Made by a program: the position numbers and the translations under genes. From Locusta migratoria (lineage: Eukaryota; Arthropoda; Insecta; Orthoptera; Acrididae): a stretch of 64,000 nucleotides of DNA. Under the pieces are notes generated by a model. The model had not been told where the DNA came from, did no database searches, and saw nothing but the letters and a program-made list of their open reading frames with translations. This document shows, piece after piece, positions 1 through 10,165 of this stretch; the stretch's first letter is position 1, and each line of letters begins with the position of its first letter. Location: the NCBI GenBank assembly GCA_026315105.1, contig CM048744.1:931735503-931799502 (forward strand). The letters are read 5' to 3'.

Positions 1-235
1 GAGAAAGCCGCGCCCTCCGCAGTTTCGCCAGCGCCGGCGCGGATCGCGGCCAGCTGGTCAAGTGCAGCAGCAGTGGCAGCGGCTGGTGCTAGACAGTGTG
101 TGACGGAGCTGGTGGCTGTTGCAGGCCGCCATGAAGCTGCACGCCGCCGTCTGCGAGAAGCCGGCGCCGACCGCCGCCGACGCCACCGCCGTCGCCGCCT
201 CTCCCGAGGAGCGCCTCATAGAGGACGGCCAGCAG
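1..235 (+). promoter_or_regulatory. GC- and CpG-rich 5' region of a putative host gene
   Basis: This edge is strongly GC- and CpG-rich, unlike the AT-rich DNA that fills the rest of the window. It contains GCG/CGC-rich runs and GCAGCAG triplets. I read it as promoter-proximal 5'UTR plus first exon. No TATA box or initiator can be fixed because the window starts inside it. The alternative is a GC-rich repeat, but no second copy occurs in the window. Confidence 0.45.
131..235 (+). CDS. putative first coding exon, 35 codons, gene unknown
   Basis: An ATG at 131 sits in a strong Kozak context (GCCGCC before ATG). It opens 35 codons that end exactly at a consensus splice donor, CAG|GTAGGT, with the intron starting at 236 (phase 0). 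The peptide starts MKLHAAVCEK, is rich in Ala and Pro, and ends in ERLIEDGQQ. It has no signal peptide or recognisable domain. The open frame runs past the donor to 355, but composition changes sharply to AT-rich sequence there, which supports splicing. I do not recognise the gene. No matching downstream exon was found in the window, so the intron would exceed 60 kb, as in some large insect genomes. It could instead be non-coding. Confidence 0.4.
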
Positions 236-504
236 GTAGGTCGCCGACTACAGCATTACTCTCTGTGTCCTGGGTGTATGTTCATCGCATTCTTAGTAAG
301 AATAAACCTACCCTTCAGTCATGCTGGTAAGAGATTGTGTTTCCATAATTCTTGATTAGGTTCATTGGAAAGGACGCTTGATGGGCGCCCGTTTCGATAA
401 ATCTCGAACGCGCGACCACATTTCGATATGTCGTGCATTTCGATATGTTCCAAGATGGCGGCAGGTTTAAATTGTACTTATTGTGAAACATCATTTTATA
501 CATA

Positions 505-1196
505 CAGGGTGTTTCACTAAGTGTGTTTGCCTCTGTAACTTATAAAATAATAGGTGACGGGAAATTTTAATGCGGTAGGTCAACACAAGAAATATTACAC
601 TTTCTGCGGAGCTATGAACATAGTTTATTGTATCATTTTCCAAAGAGTTACACCACCAAGATTTAATTTTTTTTTTAAATGGAACAATAGTTTTTTCTAT
701 CGTGTATTTCATTCGTTTAAACCAGCTGCGTTCAAATCAATTTAAACTACATGCCTATCACAGTTAGTTTGGGAGCTAGAGCCCTTCAAAGTTCCGGGGG
801 CGGAGGCTGCGATAGCGTGCTCACTGGCCGAGTGGCTAGCCCCTGGGGCACGAACCACTGTCTCAAGACCACCAGCCAATCAACTACCCTGTCGTAGTCT
901 CCGCCCCCTAAACTTTGAAGGGTCGTAGCTCCCGAACTAACAGTGATAGGAATGTAGTTTAAATTGATTTGGACGCAGCTGGTTTCAACGAATCCAATGC
1001 ACGATAGAAAAAAACTATTGTTCCATTTAAAAAATTATATCTTTGTGCTGTAACTCTTTGGAAAATGGTACAATAAACTATGTTCATAGTTGCGCAGAAA
1101 GTATAACATTTCTTGTGTTGACCTACCGCATTAAAATTTCCCGTCACCTATTATTTTATAAGTTACAGAGGCAAACACACTTAGTGAAACACGCTG
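505..1196. mobile_element. foldback MITE with ~300-bp inverted arms
   Basis: Positions 505 to about 808 and about 895 to 1196 are inverted copies of each other, more than 90% identical by eye, with a loop of ~86 bp. The ends are CAGGGTGTTTCAC and GTGAAACACGCTG, with one mismatch between them. A TA dinucleotide flanks each side (503-504 and 1197-1198), as expected for a Tc1/mariner-mobilised MITE. Short open frames in the arms mirror each other and are by-products of the palindrome. Confidence 0.7.
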
Positions 1197-1200
1197 TAAA

Positions 1201-1205
1201 TGTGT

Positions 1206-1299
<94 letters not shown>
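1201..1299. repeat. (CA)n followed by (TA)n microsatellite
   Basis: A run of CA dinucleotides passes directly into a long TA run, just outside the right end of the foldback element. The frames called across it encode only dipeptide repeats and are not genes. Confidence 0.95.
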
Positions 1300-1300
<1 letters not shown>

Positions 1301-1854
1301 GAAAATTAGCAAAGAAGATCTGCACTCAATATTAATAAACTTCAGAGAAACATTAGAATAAACTCATGTTAAAAAAAATACCGACAGTTTTCTGAATGTC
1401 TTCTTATTGTTGATTGCTTCATCACATCTCAGGGTCATTATGTGGTTCAGTTTAAGGCCTAAGTAATAAACTAAGACGAAACTTTTCACTCTTGAGAAAG
1501 ATCTGTATTTTTCTAAAAACATTTACATCACAACTGTAAATTTACAAAAAATACCGAGACAGCTCATCACTTATAACTGCTCGAGAAGACAAGACTGACT
1601 GCTAATTAACAAGCAAAGATACTGCTCTTCCACTTTTTTCTTTTAGTTCCGAAGATGAATTTTTTTTACAACATTAATTAATAATTGTCTATTATTATTA
1701 TTAATTTTTTCTTCATTTTTTTTCAATGAAATTAAAATAGAAATTCGCTTCTTACTGTTCTGATACCCCAACACTCCGCCCCTGGTAACAGAACATTATG
1801 TAAATGATACTTCTAGGTACTTTATCTCAACATACCTTGTCTTAAAATGCTTGT

Positions 1855-2095
1855 ATTGGCAATTCTATGACTGCACTAAAAGATAGATCTGTCTGCATCC
1901 CGTGATATTTTTTTAATACACTGAAACATTGAGATTCATATCGTACAGAAACGCACGCGCGAAAGCGGGTGCATAACATTTTTCGTAGCGGTTGAACTTA
2001 CATTAATCTGGGCGATCCTGTGACTGCAGTAAACGATCTGTCTGCATCCCGTGAGGTTTATTTATTTATTACTTTTATTTTAATAAACTGAAACA
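1855..2095. repeat. imperfect direct repeat within the inverted-repeat element
   Basis: Two direct copies, at about 1857-1932 and 2013-2094, share GATCTGTCTGCATCCCGTGA followed by a T-rich stretch and AATAnACTGAAAC. They may be subterminal repeats of the element at 368-2222. Confidence 0.5.
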
Positions 2096-2296
2096 CGTTG
2101 GCAACGCAATTTGAACTGTGAATAATTCGCGCTATCTTGGAACATATCGAAATGCACCAAATATCGAAGTATGGTCGCGAGTTCGAGATTTATCGAAACG
2201 GGCGCCCCTCCAAGCGTCCTTCACAATTACCCTTATTTATGTGTGGAACGGCCTGTGAGAGCGCGGATTAGCAGTTACGTAACATTTTTCACTTTT

Positions 2297-2848
2297 GGTA
2301 ATTTCCTAGGACCCATGAACTTCGAATGAAACGGCATTGCGATCAATAAATATCGAACGTTCGACTCTCGCTTTGCTACCATTGACGATTTAGTGTTTCT
2401 GACCCGGAGATTCGGGCGCTACGCGCCCACAGTACTGAAAATAAACTTCTTGTTTAACATGTACCTAACCTAATTTTCACTTTAAAAAATGACGTGTAAC
2501 GTAGCCTTAAGAAGGTTAGGTATAGGTAAAACAATAAGATTTTTCGAGTACGCGAGGTCCCGTAGCGCCCGAATCTCCAGTTCAGAAACACTCAATCGAT
2601 GCACAGTTGCATGTTGAATGTATACAATTCTTGTAAATTATCGATTTTTCTTTCGATATTTCAAATGGTAACCACATATTGAATCGGAAAAGTAGAAGAA
2701 AAATCACAAATTGAACACTATCAAAAGTAAAATATAAATCAACATGCTTCGGGTTTGTCATATCGAATATGGAGCAAGAATCTAACGTTGGATATATATC
2801 GATCGCATTGCCGTTTACTTCGATGTACACGGGTCCTAGGAAATTACC
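2297..2848. mobile_element. hAT-like MITE, 552 bp, perfect 18-bp TIRs and 8-bp TSDs
   Basis: The element begins GGTAATTTCCTAGGACCC (2297-2314) and ends with its exact reverse complement (2831-2848). It is flanked by perfect 8-bp duplications TCACTTTT at 2289-2296 and 2849-2856, the hallmark of hAT insertions. A second internal inverted repeat, GAGATTCGGGCGCTACG, lies at about 2407-2423 and 2562-2578, so much of the element can fold back. There is no transposase frame. Confidence 0.8.
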
Positions 2849-2856
2849 TCACTTTT

Positions 2857-3646
2857 CTTTTTAATTTTATGTGTTTTTATGTCTTTAAATGCAAATAGTG
2901 CGGGACAGTGAAACATAATTCCAGGTTAATTTATTACAGAAATGGTATCAGTGAGACAATCTCAATCGAGCATTACAAATAAGAGGAAATTACCCTAATA
3001 CTGACGTGCTTTTCAGCCTCCACTTGTTAGGCATTAAAAAAATTGAAGTTTTGTGGAAGAACCTTGTTAAATTCAAACCAGTTACGGTACATCTCAAAAT
3101 CTGAGAAAGAGTTAAGTGACTGCATCTTGCCGATATCGAACGAAGAACCTCCTTTATGAGATTTTTGAAACAAAGAGCAACGAAAATATTCCTCCCTTCT
3201 AAATTGAAGGCGAAGACTAATATCCTTGGAATATATCTCGCATGCCCACGAAAACTGTATAATATGGGCAGTGAAACGAAAATAACAATTTTTTTTCTTC
3301 AGAAGGTCACAGACCTGACTTTAACGTTTAAAATGTCACTTTTTCCCAATTGGTATTATTTTCATATCAAGAACAATTGCTTTTGCTATTAAAATAGCAT
3401 TAAGCAATGACGGCTCGCATTTATTTAAAAATAAACTGCCGACGTCTGAGAGACTTGTTAATTACGTGAGACATGTTAGCTGGTTAACTGAATGGTCAAA
3501 TCCCTACAATAGCTTTTATGTCACACATATCTCATGTATAAAAATTAGCCTGTTATAATAGTCTTCATCACTCTTGTTTATTTTTCATAAACAATAAATT
3601 AAGTACAACCAGACTTTTCGGTTGTATAGTACCATTATGAAGGTCG
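2857..3646. other. no recognised feature
   Basis: AT-rich sequence between two mobile elements. One 78-codon frame at 3156-3392 has no recognisable motif and low-complexity composition. Nothing here is supportable as a gene. Confidence 0.5.
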
Positions 3647-3658
3647 TAGTACTAAAGA

Positions 3659-6600
3659 CCACCCCCATGAACCACAGACATGGCCGAGGTGGGGTGGTTT
3701 GCGTGCCTCAACGATGCAGATAGCCGTACCGTAGGTGCAACCACAGCGGAGGGGTATCTGTGGAGAGGCCAGACAAACGTGTGGTTCAGGAAGAGGGGCA
3801 GCAGCCTTTTCAGTAGTTACAGGGGCAACAGTCTGGATGATTGACTGAGCTGGCCTTGCAACATCAGCTAATGTGGCTTTGCCACACAGCTACTGCGAAC
3901 GGCTGAAAGCAAGGGGAAACTACAGGCGTTACTTTTCCCGAGGACATGCAGCTCTACTGTATGAACATATGATGATGGCATCCTCTCGGGTAAAATATTC
4001 CGGAGGTAAAAAAGTCCCCCATTCGGATCTCCGGGCGGGGACTACTCAGGAGGATGTTGTCATCAGGAAAGACAATACTGGCATTCCACGGATCGGAGCA
4101 TGGAATGTTAGATCCCTTAATCGGGTAGGAAAATTTGAAAATTTAAAAAGGGAAATGGATAGGTTGAAGTTAGATATAGTGGGGACTAGTGAAGTTCGGT
4201 GGCAGGATGAACAGGATTTCTGGTCAGGTGAGTACAGGATTATAAATACAAAATCAGTTGGGGGTATCACAGGAGTAGGACTGATAATGAATAAGAAGAT
4301 AGGAATGCGGGTAAACTACTATGAGCAGCACAGTGATCGCATTATCATTGTCAAGATAGATACGAAGCCAACACCGACAACAGTAGTACAGGTTTATATG
4401 CCAACTAGCTCTGCCGATGATGAGGAGATCGAAGAAATATATGAGGAGCTAGAGGAAATTATTCAGACAGTTAAGGGAGAGGAAAACTTAATTGTGATGG
4501 GAGACTGGAATTCGGTAGTAGGAAAAGGAAGAGAAGGAAAAATAGTAGGTGAATATGGACTGGGCAGGAGGAATGAAAGAGGAAGTCGCCTGGTAGAATT
4601 TTGCACGGATCATGATTTAATCGTAACAAACACGTGGTTTAAGAATCACAAAAGAAGGTTGTATACGTGGAAGAGATCAGGAGACACAGGAAGGTATCAG
4701 ATAGATTTTATAATGGTAAGACATAGATTCCGGAACCAGGTCCTAAACTGCAAGACATACCCAGGGGCAGATATAGACTCTGACCATAACTTGTTAGTCA
4801 TGAACTGTAGGCTGAAACTGAAAAAACTGCAGAAAGGTAGGAAAATAAGGAGATGGGACTTTGATAAATTGAAGGAAAGTGAAGTTCTGGAGAATTTCAG
4901 AGGGAGATTTAGGCAACAATTGACAGAAACAGGGGGAAATAAATCAGTAGAAGAGGAATGGGTAGCATTGAGAGATGAAATAGTGAAGGCAGTAGAAGAC
5001 AAAATAGGTAGAAAGGCAAGACCTACAAAAAATACTTGGATATCACAGGAAATACTAAATTTAATAGATGAAAGGAGAAAATATAAAAATGCAGTAAATG
5101 AAACAGGCAAAATGGAGTACAGACGACTAAAAAATGAGATTGACAGGAAGTGCAAAATGGCTAAGCAGAAGTGGCTAGAAGCCAAATGCAAATCCGTAGA
5201 AGAATGTATAAGAAGGGGAAAAGTAGATACCGCCTACAGGAAAATAAAGGAGACGTTTGGGGACAGGAAGGGCAGTTCTACGAATATCAAGAACTCAGAT
5301 GGGAAACCAGTTCTCAGCAAAGAAGGGAAAGCTGAAAGGTGGAAAGAGTACATAGAGCAGCTCTACAAAGAAAATGAACTTAGAGACGATGTTGTAGGAA
5401 GGGAAGAGGAAGTAGATAAAGATGAAATAGGAGATACTATACTGAGAGATGAATTTGACAGAGCCTTGAAAGACGTAGGTCGGAACAAGGCCCCAGGAGT
5501 AGATGACATACCCGCAGAGCTATTAAAGTCTCTGGGAAAGCCAACCACGACAAGACTATTTGAACTGGTGTGTAGGATGTATGAGACAGGCGAAATACCC
5601 TCAGACTTTAAGAAAAATGTAATAATCCCCATTCCAAAGAAATCAGGCGCAGACAGGTGTGAAAATTACAGAACCATCAGTTTGGTAAGTCATGGTTGCA
5701 AAATTTTAACACGAGTTATCTACAGGAGAATGGATAAGCTGGTAGAAGCTGACCTCGGGGAAGATCAGTTTGGATTCAGGAGGAACGTAGGAACCCGGGA
5801 GGCAATACTCACTTTACGTCTTATCTTAGAAGATAGATTAAGGAAAGGCAAACCTACATTTTTAGCTTTTGTAGATTTGGAGAAAGCTTTTGACAATGTT
5901 CACTGGAATACACTCTTTCAAATTCTGAAGTCAGCAGGGGTAAAATATAGGGAAAGGAGAGTTATTTACAACTTGTACAAAAGCCAGACCGCAGTTATTA
6001 GACTCGAAGGGCATGAAAGGGAAGCATTAGTTGGGAAGGGAGTAAGACAGGGCTGTAGCCTTTCTCCGATGTTATTTAATTTATACATCGAGCAAGCGGT
6101 GAAGGAAAGCAAGGAAAAATTTGGAATAGGGATTAAAGTTCAGGAGGAAGAAATAAAAACATTGCGTTTTGCTGATGACATTGTAATTCTATCAGAGACA
6201 GCAAAGGACCTGAAAGAGCAGTTGAATGGAATGGACAGTGTGTTGAAGAGAGAGTATAAAATGAACATTAACAAGAGAAAAACAAAAATAATGGAATGCG
6301 ATCTTAGAAAATCAGGCGATGCTGAAGGAATTAGATTAGGTAACGAAACAATGAAGGTGGTAGATGAGTTTTGTTACTTGGGTAGTAAAATAACATGCGA
6401 TGGTCGTAGTACAGAGGATACAAAATGCAGAATGGCAATGGGAAGAAAAGCATTTTTGAAAAAGAGAAATTTGCTAACATCGAATATTAATTTAAGTGTA
6501 AGGAAGTCTTTTCTGAAGGCATTTGTGTGGAGTGTTGCCTTGTATGGGAGTGAAACATGGACGATAAGCAGTGCAGACAGGAAGAGAATAGATGCTTTTG

Positions 6601-6947
6601 AAATGTGGTGCTACAGAAGAATGCTGAAGATTAGGTGGGTAGATCGCATAACTAATGAAGAGGTACTGAACAGAATTGGTGAGAAAAGGAATTTTTGGCA
6701 TACCCTGACTAAAAGAAGGGATCGCTTGGTAGGACACATTCTTAGACATCGGGGAATCGTAAATATAGCATTGGAGGGAAGTGCGTGGGGTAAAAATCGC
6801 AGAGGGAGACCAAGATACGCGTATAGTAAGCAGATTCAAATAGATGTGGGTTGCCGTTCTTATGAGGAGATGAAAAGGCTTGCTCAGGATAGAGTAGGGT
6901 GGAGAGCTGCATCAAACCAGTCTCCGGACTGAAGACCATAATAATAA
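3659..6947 (+). mobile_element. full-length RTE-type non-LTR retrotransposon, copy 1
   Basis: The copy is flanked by perfect 12-bp target-site duplications TAGTACTAAAGA at 3647-3658 and 6948-6959, so the ends are well defined. It has a ~310-bp 5'UTR, one long frame, and a 3'UTR of only ~15 nt ending in a short (ATA)n tail. A minimal 3'UTR with a microsatellite tail instead of poly(A) is typical of RTE-clade elements. The 5' end matches that of the second copy at 51392-54847, which supports full length. The long intact frame plus perfect duplications point to a recent insertion. Confidence 0.9.
3969..6932 (+). CDS. endonuclease-reverse transcriptase of RTE-type LINE (987 aa from first ATG)
   Basis: This enzyme would nick target DNA and reverse-transcribe its own RNA in place. 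The frame is open from a GTG at 3873. The first in-frame ATGs are at 3969, 3972 and 3975, and I number from 3969. An APE-type endonuclease domain covers about residues 40-280: AWNVRSL near 44, SEVRW with catalytic Glu75, GDWNS with Asp179, and SDHN with Asp272/His273. The reverse transcriptase covers about 480-800: FVDLEKAFD with Asp636 (motif A), GVRQGCSLSP (motif B), and FADDIVIL with Asp736/Asp737 (motif C). The C-terminal region has the WCYRRMLKIRWVDRITNEEVL block common in this group. All catalytic residues seen are intact and there is no internal stop, so it may encode active protein. Confidence 0.9.
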   Translation: MMMASSRVKYSGGKKVPHSDLRAGTTQEDVVIRKDNTGIPRIGAWNVRSLNRVGKFENLKREMDRLKLDIVGTSEVRWQDEQDFWSGEYRIINTKSVGGITGVGLIMNKKIGMRVNYYEQHSDRIIIVKIDTKPTPTTVVQVYMPTSSADDEEIEEIYEELEEIIQTVKGEENLIVMGDWNSVVGKGREGKIVGEYGLGRRNERGSRLVEFCTDHDLIVTNTWFKNHKRRLYTWKRSGDTGRYQIDFIMVRHRFRNQVLNCKTYPGADIDSDHNLLVMNCRLKLKKLQKGRKIRRWDFDKLKESEVLENFRGRFRQQLTETGGNKSVEEEWVALRDEIVKAVEDKIGRKARPTKNTWISQEILNLIDERRKYKNAVNETGKMEYRRLKNEIDRKCKMAKQKWLEAKCKSVEECIRRGKVDTAYRKIKETFGDRKGSSTNIKNSDGKPVLSKEGKAERWKEYIEQLYKENELRDDVVGREEEVDKDEIGDTILRDEFDRALKDVGRNKAPGVDDIPAELLKSLGKPTTTRLFELVCRMYETGEIPSDFKKNVIIPIPKKSGADRCENYRTISLVSHGCKILTRVIYRRMDKLVEADLGEDQFGFRRNVGTREAILTLRLILEDRLRKGKPTFLAFVDLEKAFDNVHWNTLFQILKSAGVKYRERRVIYNLYKSQTAVIRLEGHEREALVGKGVRQGCSLSPMLFNLYIEQAVKESKEKFGIGIKVQEEEIKTLRFADDIVILSETAKDLKEQLNGMDSVLKREYKMNINKRKTKIMECDLRKSGDAEGIRLGNETMKVVDEFCYLGSKITCDGRSTEDTKCRMAMGRKAFLKKRNLLTSNINLSVRKSFLKAFVWSVALYGSETWTISSADRKRIDAFEMWCYRRMLKIRWVDRITNEEVLNRIGEKRNFWHTLTKRRDRLVGHILRHRGIVNIALEGSAWGKNRRGRPRYAYSKQIQIDVGCRSYEEMKRLAQDRVGWRAASNQSPD

Positions 6948-7510
6948 TAGTACTAAAGAAAAACTAATATAACAGAAAATATGTTTCCCTTAGTACAAAA
7001 TCAACCACTTACCTAGTAATTTTGCCTACTTACAATCAACCATTTCCTCTTTTTACAACACAACCGAATCAAAAATTAAATTCTGTTTATTTTTCTTTTA
7101 TACGAAATATAAACCCAAATTACTTTGTTTCCTCTTGCACCTCACCATTCGATCCTACACATGCTTCATGACAGCGAACACAGTTTCCTCGCACTCGTTC
7201 ACACTCATGCATATTTGCCTTATGGTAATCCTCTGCGTAACTTCGCGCACATTATAAAGTTGTTAAGCATAAACAATTTCCTACCAGTGGATTTAAATCT
7301 GTACTGCGCGCTGACCATCGACGTGGACCCGAATGCCCGATTCATCGTCCTGGAAATGGTATATCCAAAAATCTGCGTTCTCTGTGACCAGTGTGTTGTG
7401 GAGCACCATCGTGGAGGAACCACATGTTATGACGTATGCCCAACGCAATATCTTCTAAATACTTTGATAGGAATTTTTCCTCTAGAAACATTCGGCAATA
7501 GTTACCAGTC

Positions 7511-7716
7511 GCCGGCCGCAGTGGCCGAGGGGACTGAGGCGCTTCAGTCACGGTCTGCACGGCCACTACGGTCGGGGGTTCGAATCTCCCCGGGCATGGA
7601 TATTTGTGCCGTCCTAGTTCGTGAGTACTTCATAAGTAGTTTGTAAGTTTAGGGACTGATGACCCGGTAGTTAAGTTCCATAAAAAAAAAAAAAAAAAAA
7701 AAAAAAAATAAAAAAA
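7511..7716 (+). mobile_element. SINE family A (tRNA-headed), with poly(A)
   Basis: The head carries pol III boxes (TGGCCGAGGGG A-box region and GGTTCGAATC B box) resembling a class II tRNA. It is followed by the family tail GTTTAGGGACTGATGACC. The duplication GTTACCAGTC lies at 7501-7510 and 7717-7726. The copy ends in a ~30-nt A run. It belongs to the GTCCTAGTTCG subfamily. Confidence 0.9.
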
Positions 7717-7897
7717 GTTACCAGTCAAACGTGCAGGTAAACATAATCATCGAGCATACCTGCCCACACGTTTACGGAAAATCGTCGCTGAAAATGTGTT
7801 GCCACTACGTGGCGAGGATTGTGTGTATTCCACATGTGCATGTTATGGAAATTAGTTATTCTGTCGCGAGTGAAACACGCTTCATCTGTGACGAGTA

Positions 7898-8097
7898 GCA
7901 GGACGCGGTGGCCGAGGGGACTGCGGTGCGCCAGTTACGGTCTTCACGGCCACAACGGTCGGGGGTTCGAATCCCCCCTCCCCTCGGGCATGGATATTTG
8001 TGCCGTCCTTAGTGTTAGCTAGTTCATAAGAAGTTTGTAAGTTTAGGGACTGATGACCCCGTATTAAGTCCCATAAGCTAGACAAACATTTGAATGT
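7898..8097 (+). mobile_element. SINE family A
   Basis: Head, B box GGTTCGAATCC and tail are all recognisable. Perfect 11-bp duplications TGTGACGAGTA lie at 7887-7897 and 8098-8108. It sits inside the decayed transposase, on the opposite strand to it. Confidence 0.9.
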
Positions 8098-8227
8098 TGT
8101 GACGAGTATTTTGTTGACATAATCATGCTGCACACTGCGTAGCAAAAACCACCCTGAGAATTCACGTAGTGGAGGGAAATTTTGTTCTTCCAATGTTGGT
8201 ATGCGTTGAATGTGGTAAGGTCGTAAC

Positions 8228-8426
8228 TAAATGTTCAAATGTTTGTTAAGCTTATGGGACTTAACTACGGGGTCATCAGTCCCTAAACTTACAAACTACT
8301 TATCAAATACCTTATACTAAGGACAGCACAAATATTCATGCCCGAGGGGGGATTCGCACCCCCGACCGTAGTGGCCGTGCAGACCGTGACTGGAGCGCCT
8401 CAGTCCCCTCGGCCACCGCGGCCGGC
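8228..8426 (-). mobile_element. SINE family A
   Basis: A reverse-oriented copy with head at the right. The duplication AAGGTCGTAAC/AAGGTCTTAAC (one mismatch) lies at 8217-8227 and 8427-8437. It is the third SINE in the same transposase remnant. Confidence 0.9.
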
Positions 8427-8749
8427 AAGGTCTTAACGCTCCTCATCCAAAGGATCCTCAAGGATGCGGTGCACAATTCTTCCTTCAGCTTCCAATGAAT
8501 GATCAGCCCATCGTGGGCCTCTGCCTTCTGTGTGGGACAGTAAAGAGCAAGTATCTCTCAATCCTAGGAAATTAAATACGTTCTCGTAAGTTTTATTCTG
8601 TCATGATGTAACAAAAGTGGAAAGCATAAGATATGTTTCGCATACAAGAAAATTAAAAGAGGGTTCAGATAAATACTGTATTGTATTAAGAAGTAAATGC
8701 ATAATAATTGCGTACAAGTAGGGAATTACGATGACGGAAACCTTTCGTG

Positions 8750-8942
8750 CCGGCCGCAGTGACCGAGCTGTCTGCGGCGCGCCACTCACAGTTTGCACGG
8801 CCGCTGCGGTCGGGGGTTCGAATCCCCCCTCTGGCGTGGATATTTGTGTCGTCTTTAGTATAAGTTAGTTCGTAATTAGTTTGTAAGTTTAGGGACTGAT
8901 GACCCCGCAGTTAAGTCCCTTAAGCTTAACAAACATTTGAAC
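8750..8942 (+). mobile_element. SINE family A, diverged head
   Basis: The head reads GTGACCGAGCTGTCTGCGG in place of the usual ACTGAGGCG. The B box and tail are normal. Imperfect duplications AAACCTTTCGTG/AAACCTTTTGTG lie at 8738-8749 and 8943-8954. Confidence 0.85.
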
Positions 8943-8954
8943 AAACCTTTTGTG

Positions 8955-9768
8955 AACAGCAGCAAATTTGTCTTGTGCAGGAAGTCGTCGTTGTGGTAAG
9001 CGTTCTCGATGAATTCGTACAGGTGCCCTCGCATCACCTTTTGCCTCGCCACAAATTAAATGAATATCCCCTAGTTCGGTTACAGTACATCCTAACAGCT
9101 AACAGAGTTGCAATAATGTCTGCACAAGTTACGCGACGTCAGTCGTCGCTCAGCGTATTACAATGACGCAGCCTTTCAGGCCGCAGTTGCCTGTGTGTTT
9201 ACGATGCACGCTCGCGGTTTCAGTATGCGCAGCAGGAAATACCAGTAAACGTTTTGCTTACGTATGTACAACGCCAAGTTTCTCCTTTTCGAAAAACATT
9301 CTGAGATGAACTGTTTTTTCTGGGACAACTGTAGAAAATCCGCAGACATGTTGCTAGACCTTTTCGTCAAGCACACCGAGATGCACTGTCTGTATAATTT
9401 TGGCGGCTTATACCGTTTACACCGTCTATAATACAAGTGTGGCGCCTGCATTTACTTGCTATCGTGGTGGCAGTCGATCAGATCAATCCTCTAACAAAAC
9501 TAGCGCGCTTTCCCACGGAATATATGTGATGCAACCTACTAACATCAGCTCTCTCATCCCATTGCTGACGTCATGGGAAGCTGTAGGAGCTCTCTTAGCT
9601 TATGTAAAATTGACATTAATGGTGCTTCCCCGCCACACCAGATTACCTCTCACAATAAATCATTATACTAATATTGTAATGAAGTACCTGTTATTAAAAT
9701 TAATTATACAAGGAGATCAATGAAACACAGATTGAAATGTTATATGTGTACGTATGTGCTAAGTGTGT
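8955..9768. other. no firm feature; possible transposon flank
   Basis: Minus-strand translation of about 8955-9170 gives short patches that could be the N-terminal helix-turn-helix part of the transposase at 7211-8540, but no motif is decisive. Nothing is recognised at 9176-9768. Confidence 0.35.
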
Positions 9769-10165
9769 GTTAAATGTTCAAATGGTTGTTAACGTAAGGG
9801 ACCAAACTGTTAAGGTCACCGATCCCTAGACTTACAAACTACTTAATCCAATATATGCTAAGGACAATGCGCACCACACATGCCCTTGGGCGGAGTCGAA
9901 CCTCTGACGGGGAACAGCTGCGCAATCTGTATCATGGCGGCTTAGAAATGTTCAAATGTTTGTAGAGCGTATGGGACTCAACCACGGTCATCAGTCCCTA
10001 AGCTTACAAACTACTTATAAACTAGCTAATACTAAGGACGGCATGTCCGAGGAGGGATTAGAACCCCCGACCGTAGTGGCCGTGCAGATCGTGACTGACG
10101 CGCTGCAGACCGTTTGGCCACCGCGGCCGGCTGGCGGCTTAGACCAAGCGGCCATTCCCACGCGG
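9769..10165 (-). mobile_element. SINE family B (tRNA-Leu-like head), split by another SINE
   Basis: A diverged reverse copy. The tail TGTTCAAATGGTTGTTAACG starts the feature at the left and a B-box-like GAGTCGAACCTC follows. The 5' head is displaced to 10132-10165 by a nested family A SINE at 9947-10131. The repeated TGGCGGCTTAGA on both sides of the inner SINE shows the order of events. Confidence 0.7.
9947..10131 (-). mobile_element. SINE family A nested inside a family B SINE
   Basis: A complete reverse copy with perfect 12-bp duplications TGGCGGCTTAGA at 9935-9946 and 10132-10143. The duplicated target is part of the older SINE. Confidence 0.9.

Larger units (their letters stand above)
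368..2222. mobile_element. large inverted-repeat element, about 93-bp arms
   Basis: The segment at 368-461 is repeated in inverted orientation at 2130-2222, with only scattered mismatches. Both arms share AAGGACGCTTG, GGGCGCCCGTTTCGATAAATC and TTTCGATATGTTCCAAGAT. This looks like a ~1.85-kb terminal-inverted-repeat DNA element or foldback. I could not find a convincing target-site duplication. It contains the 692-bp foldback at 505-1196, a microsatellite and a direct repeat. No transposase frame is visible inside, so it would be non-autonomous. Confidence 0.5.
7211..8540 (-). pseudogene. decayed DDE transposase (Tc1/mariner-related), broken by three SINEs
   Basis: Read on the minus strand and joined across three SINEs, conceptual fragments include FTDEACFTRD-like (DEACFTRDRITNFHN), a SVNVWAG block, MWFLHDGAPQH, and RWIG-GGP-like followed by DLNPL. 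These correspond to the first Asp, second Asp (HDGAP) and third acidic region of DD(D/E) transposases. Several frameshifts and stops break the frame, so no single long frame remains. SINEs at 7511-7716, 7898-8097 and 8228-8426 each carry their own target duplication and are later events. The N-terminal DNA-binding region may continue to ~9170 but is not readable with confidence. Confidence 0.65.

Noticed and set aside
1043..1325. 88-codon and 64-codon frames over the CA/TA repeat
   Set aside because: The peptides are His-Thr and Ile-Tyr dipeptide runs produced by the microsatellite.
4697..5632. Antisense frames of 164 and 89 codons inside the RTE gene
   Set aside because: They are shadow frames of the sense coding sequence, rich in Ser, Phe and Leu, with no motif. 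The same shadow appears in copy 2.
7342..7566. Recurrent small frames starting MAVQTVTEAPQSPRPPRP at several places
   Set aside because: They are the antisense reading of the family A SINE head and appear wherever that SINE occurs. They are not a conserved protein family.
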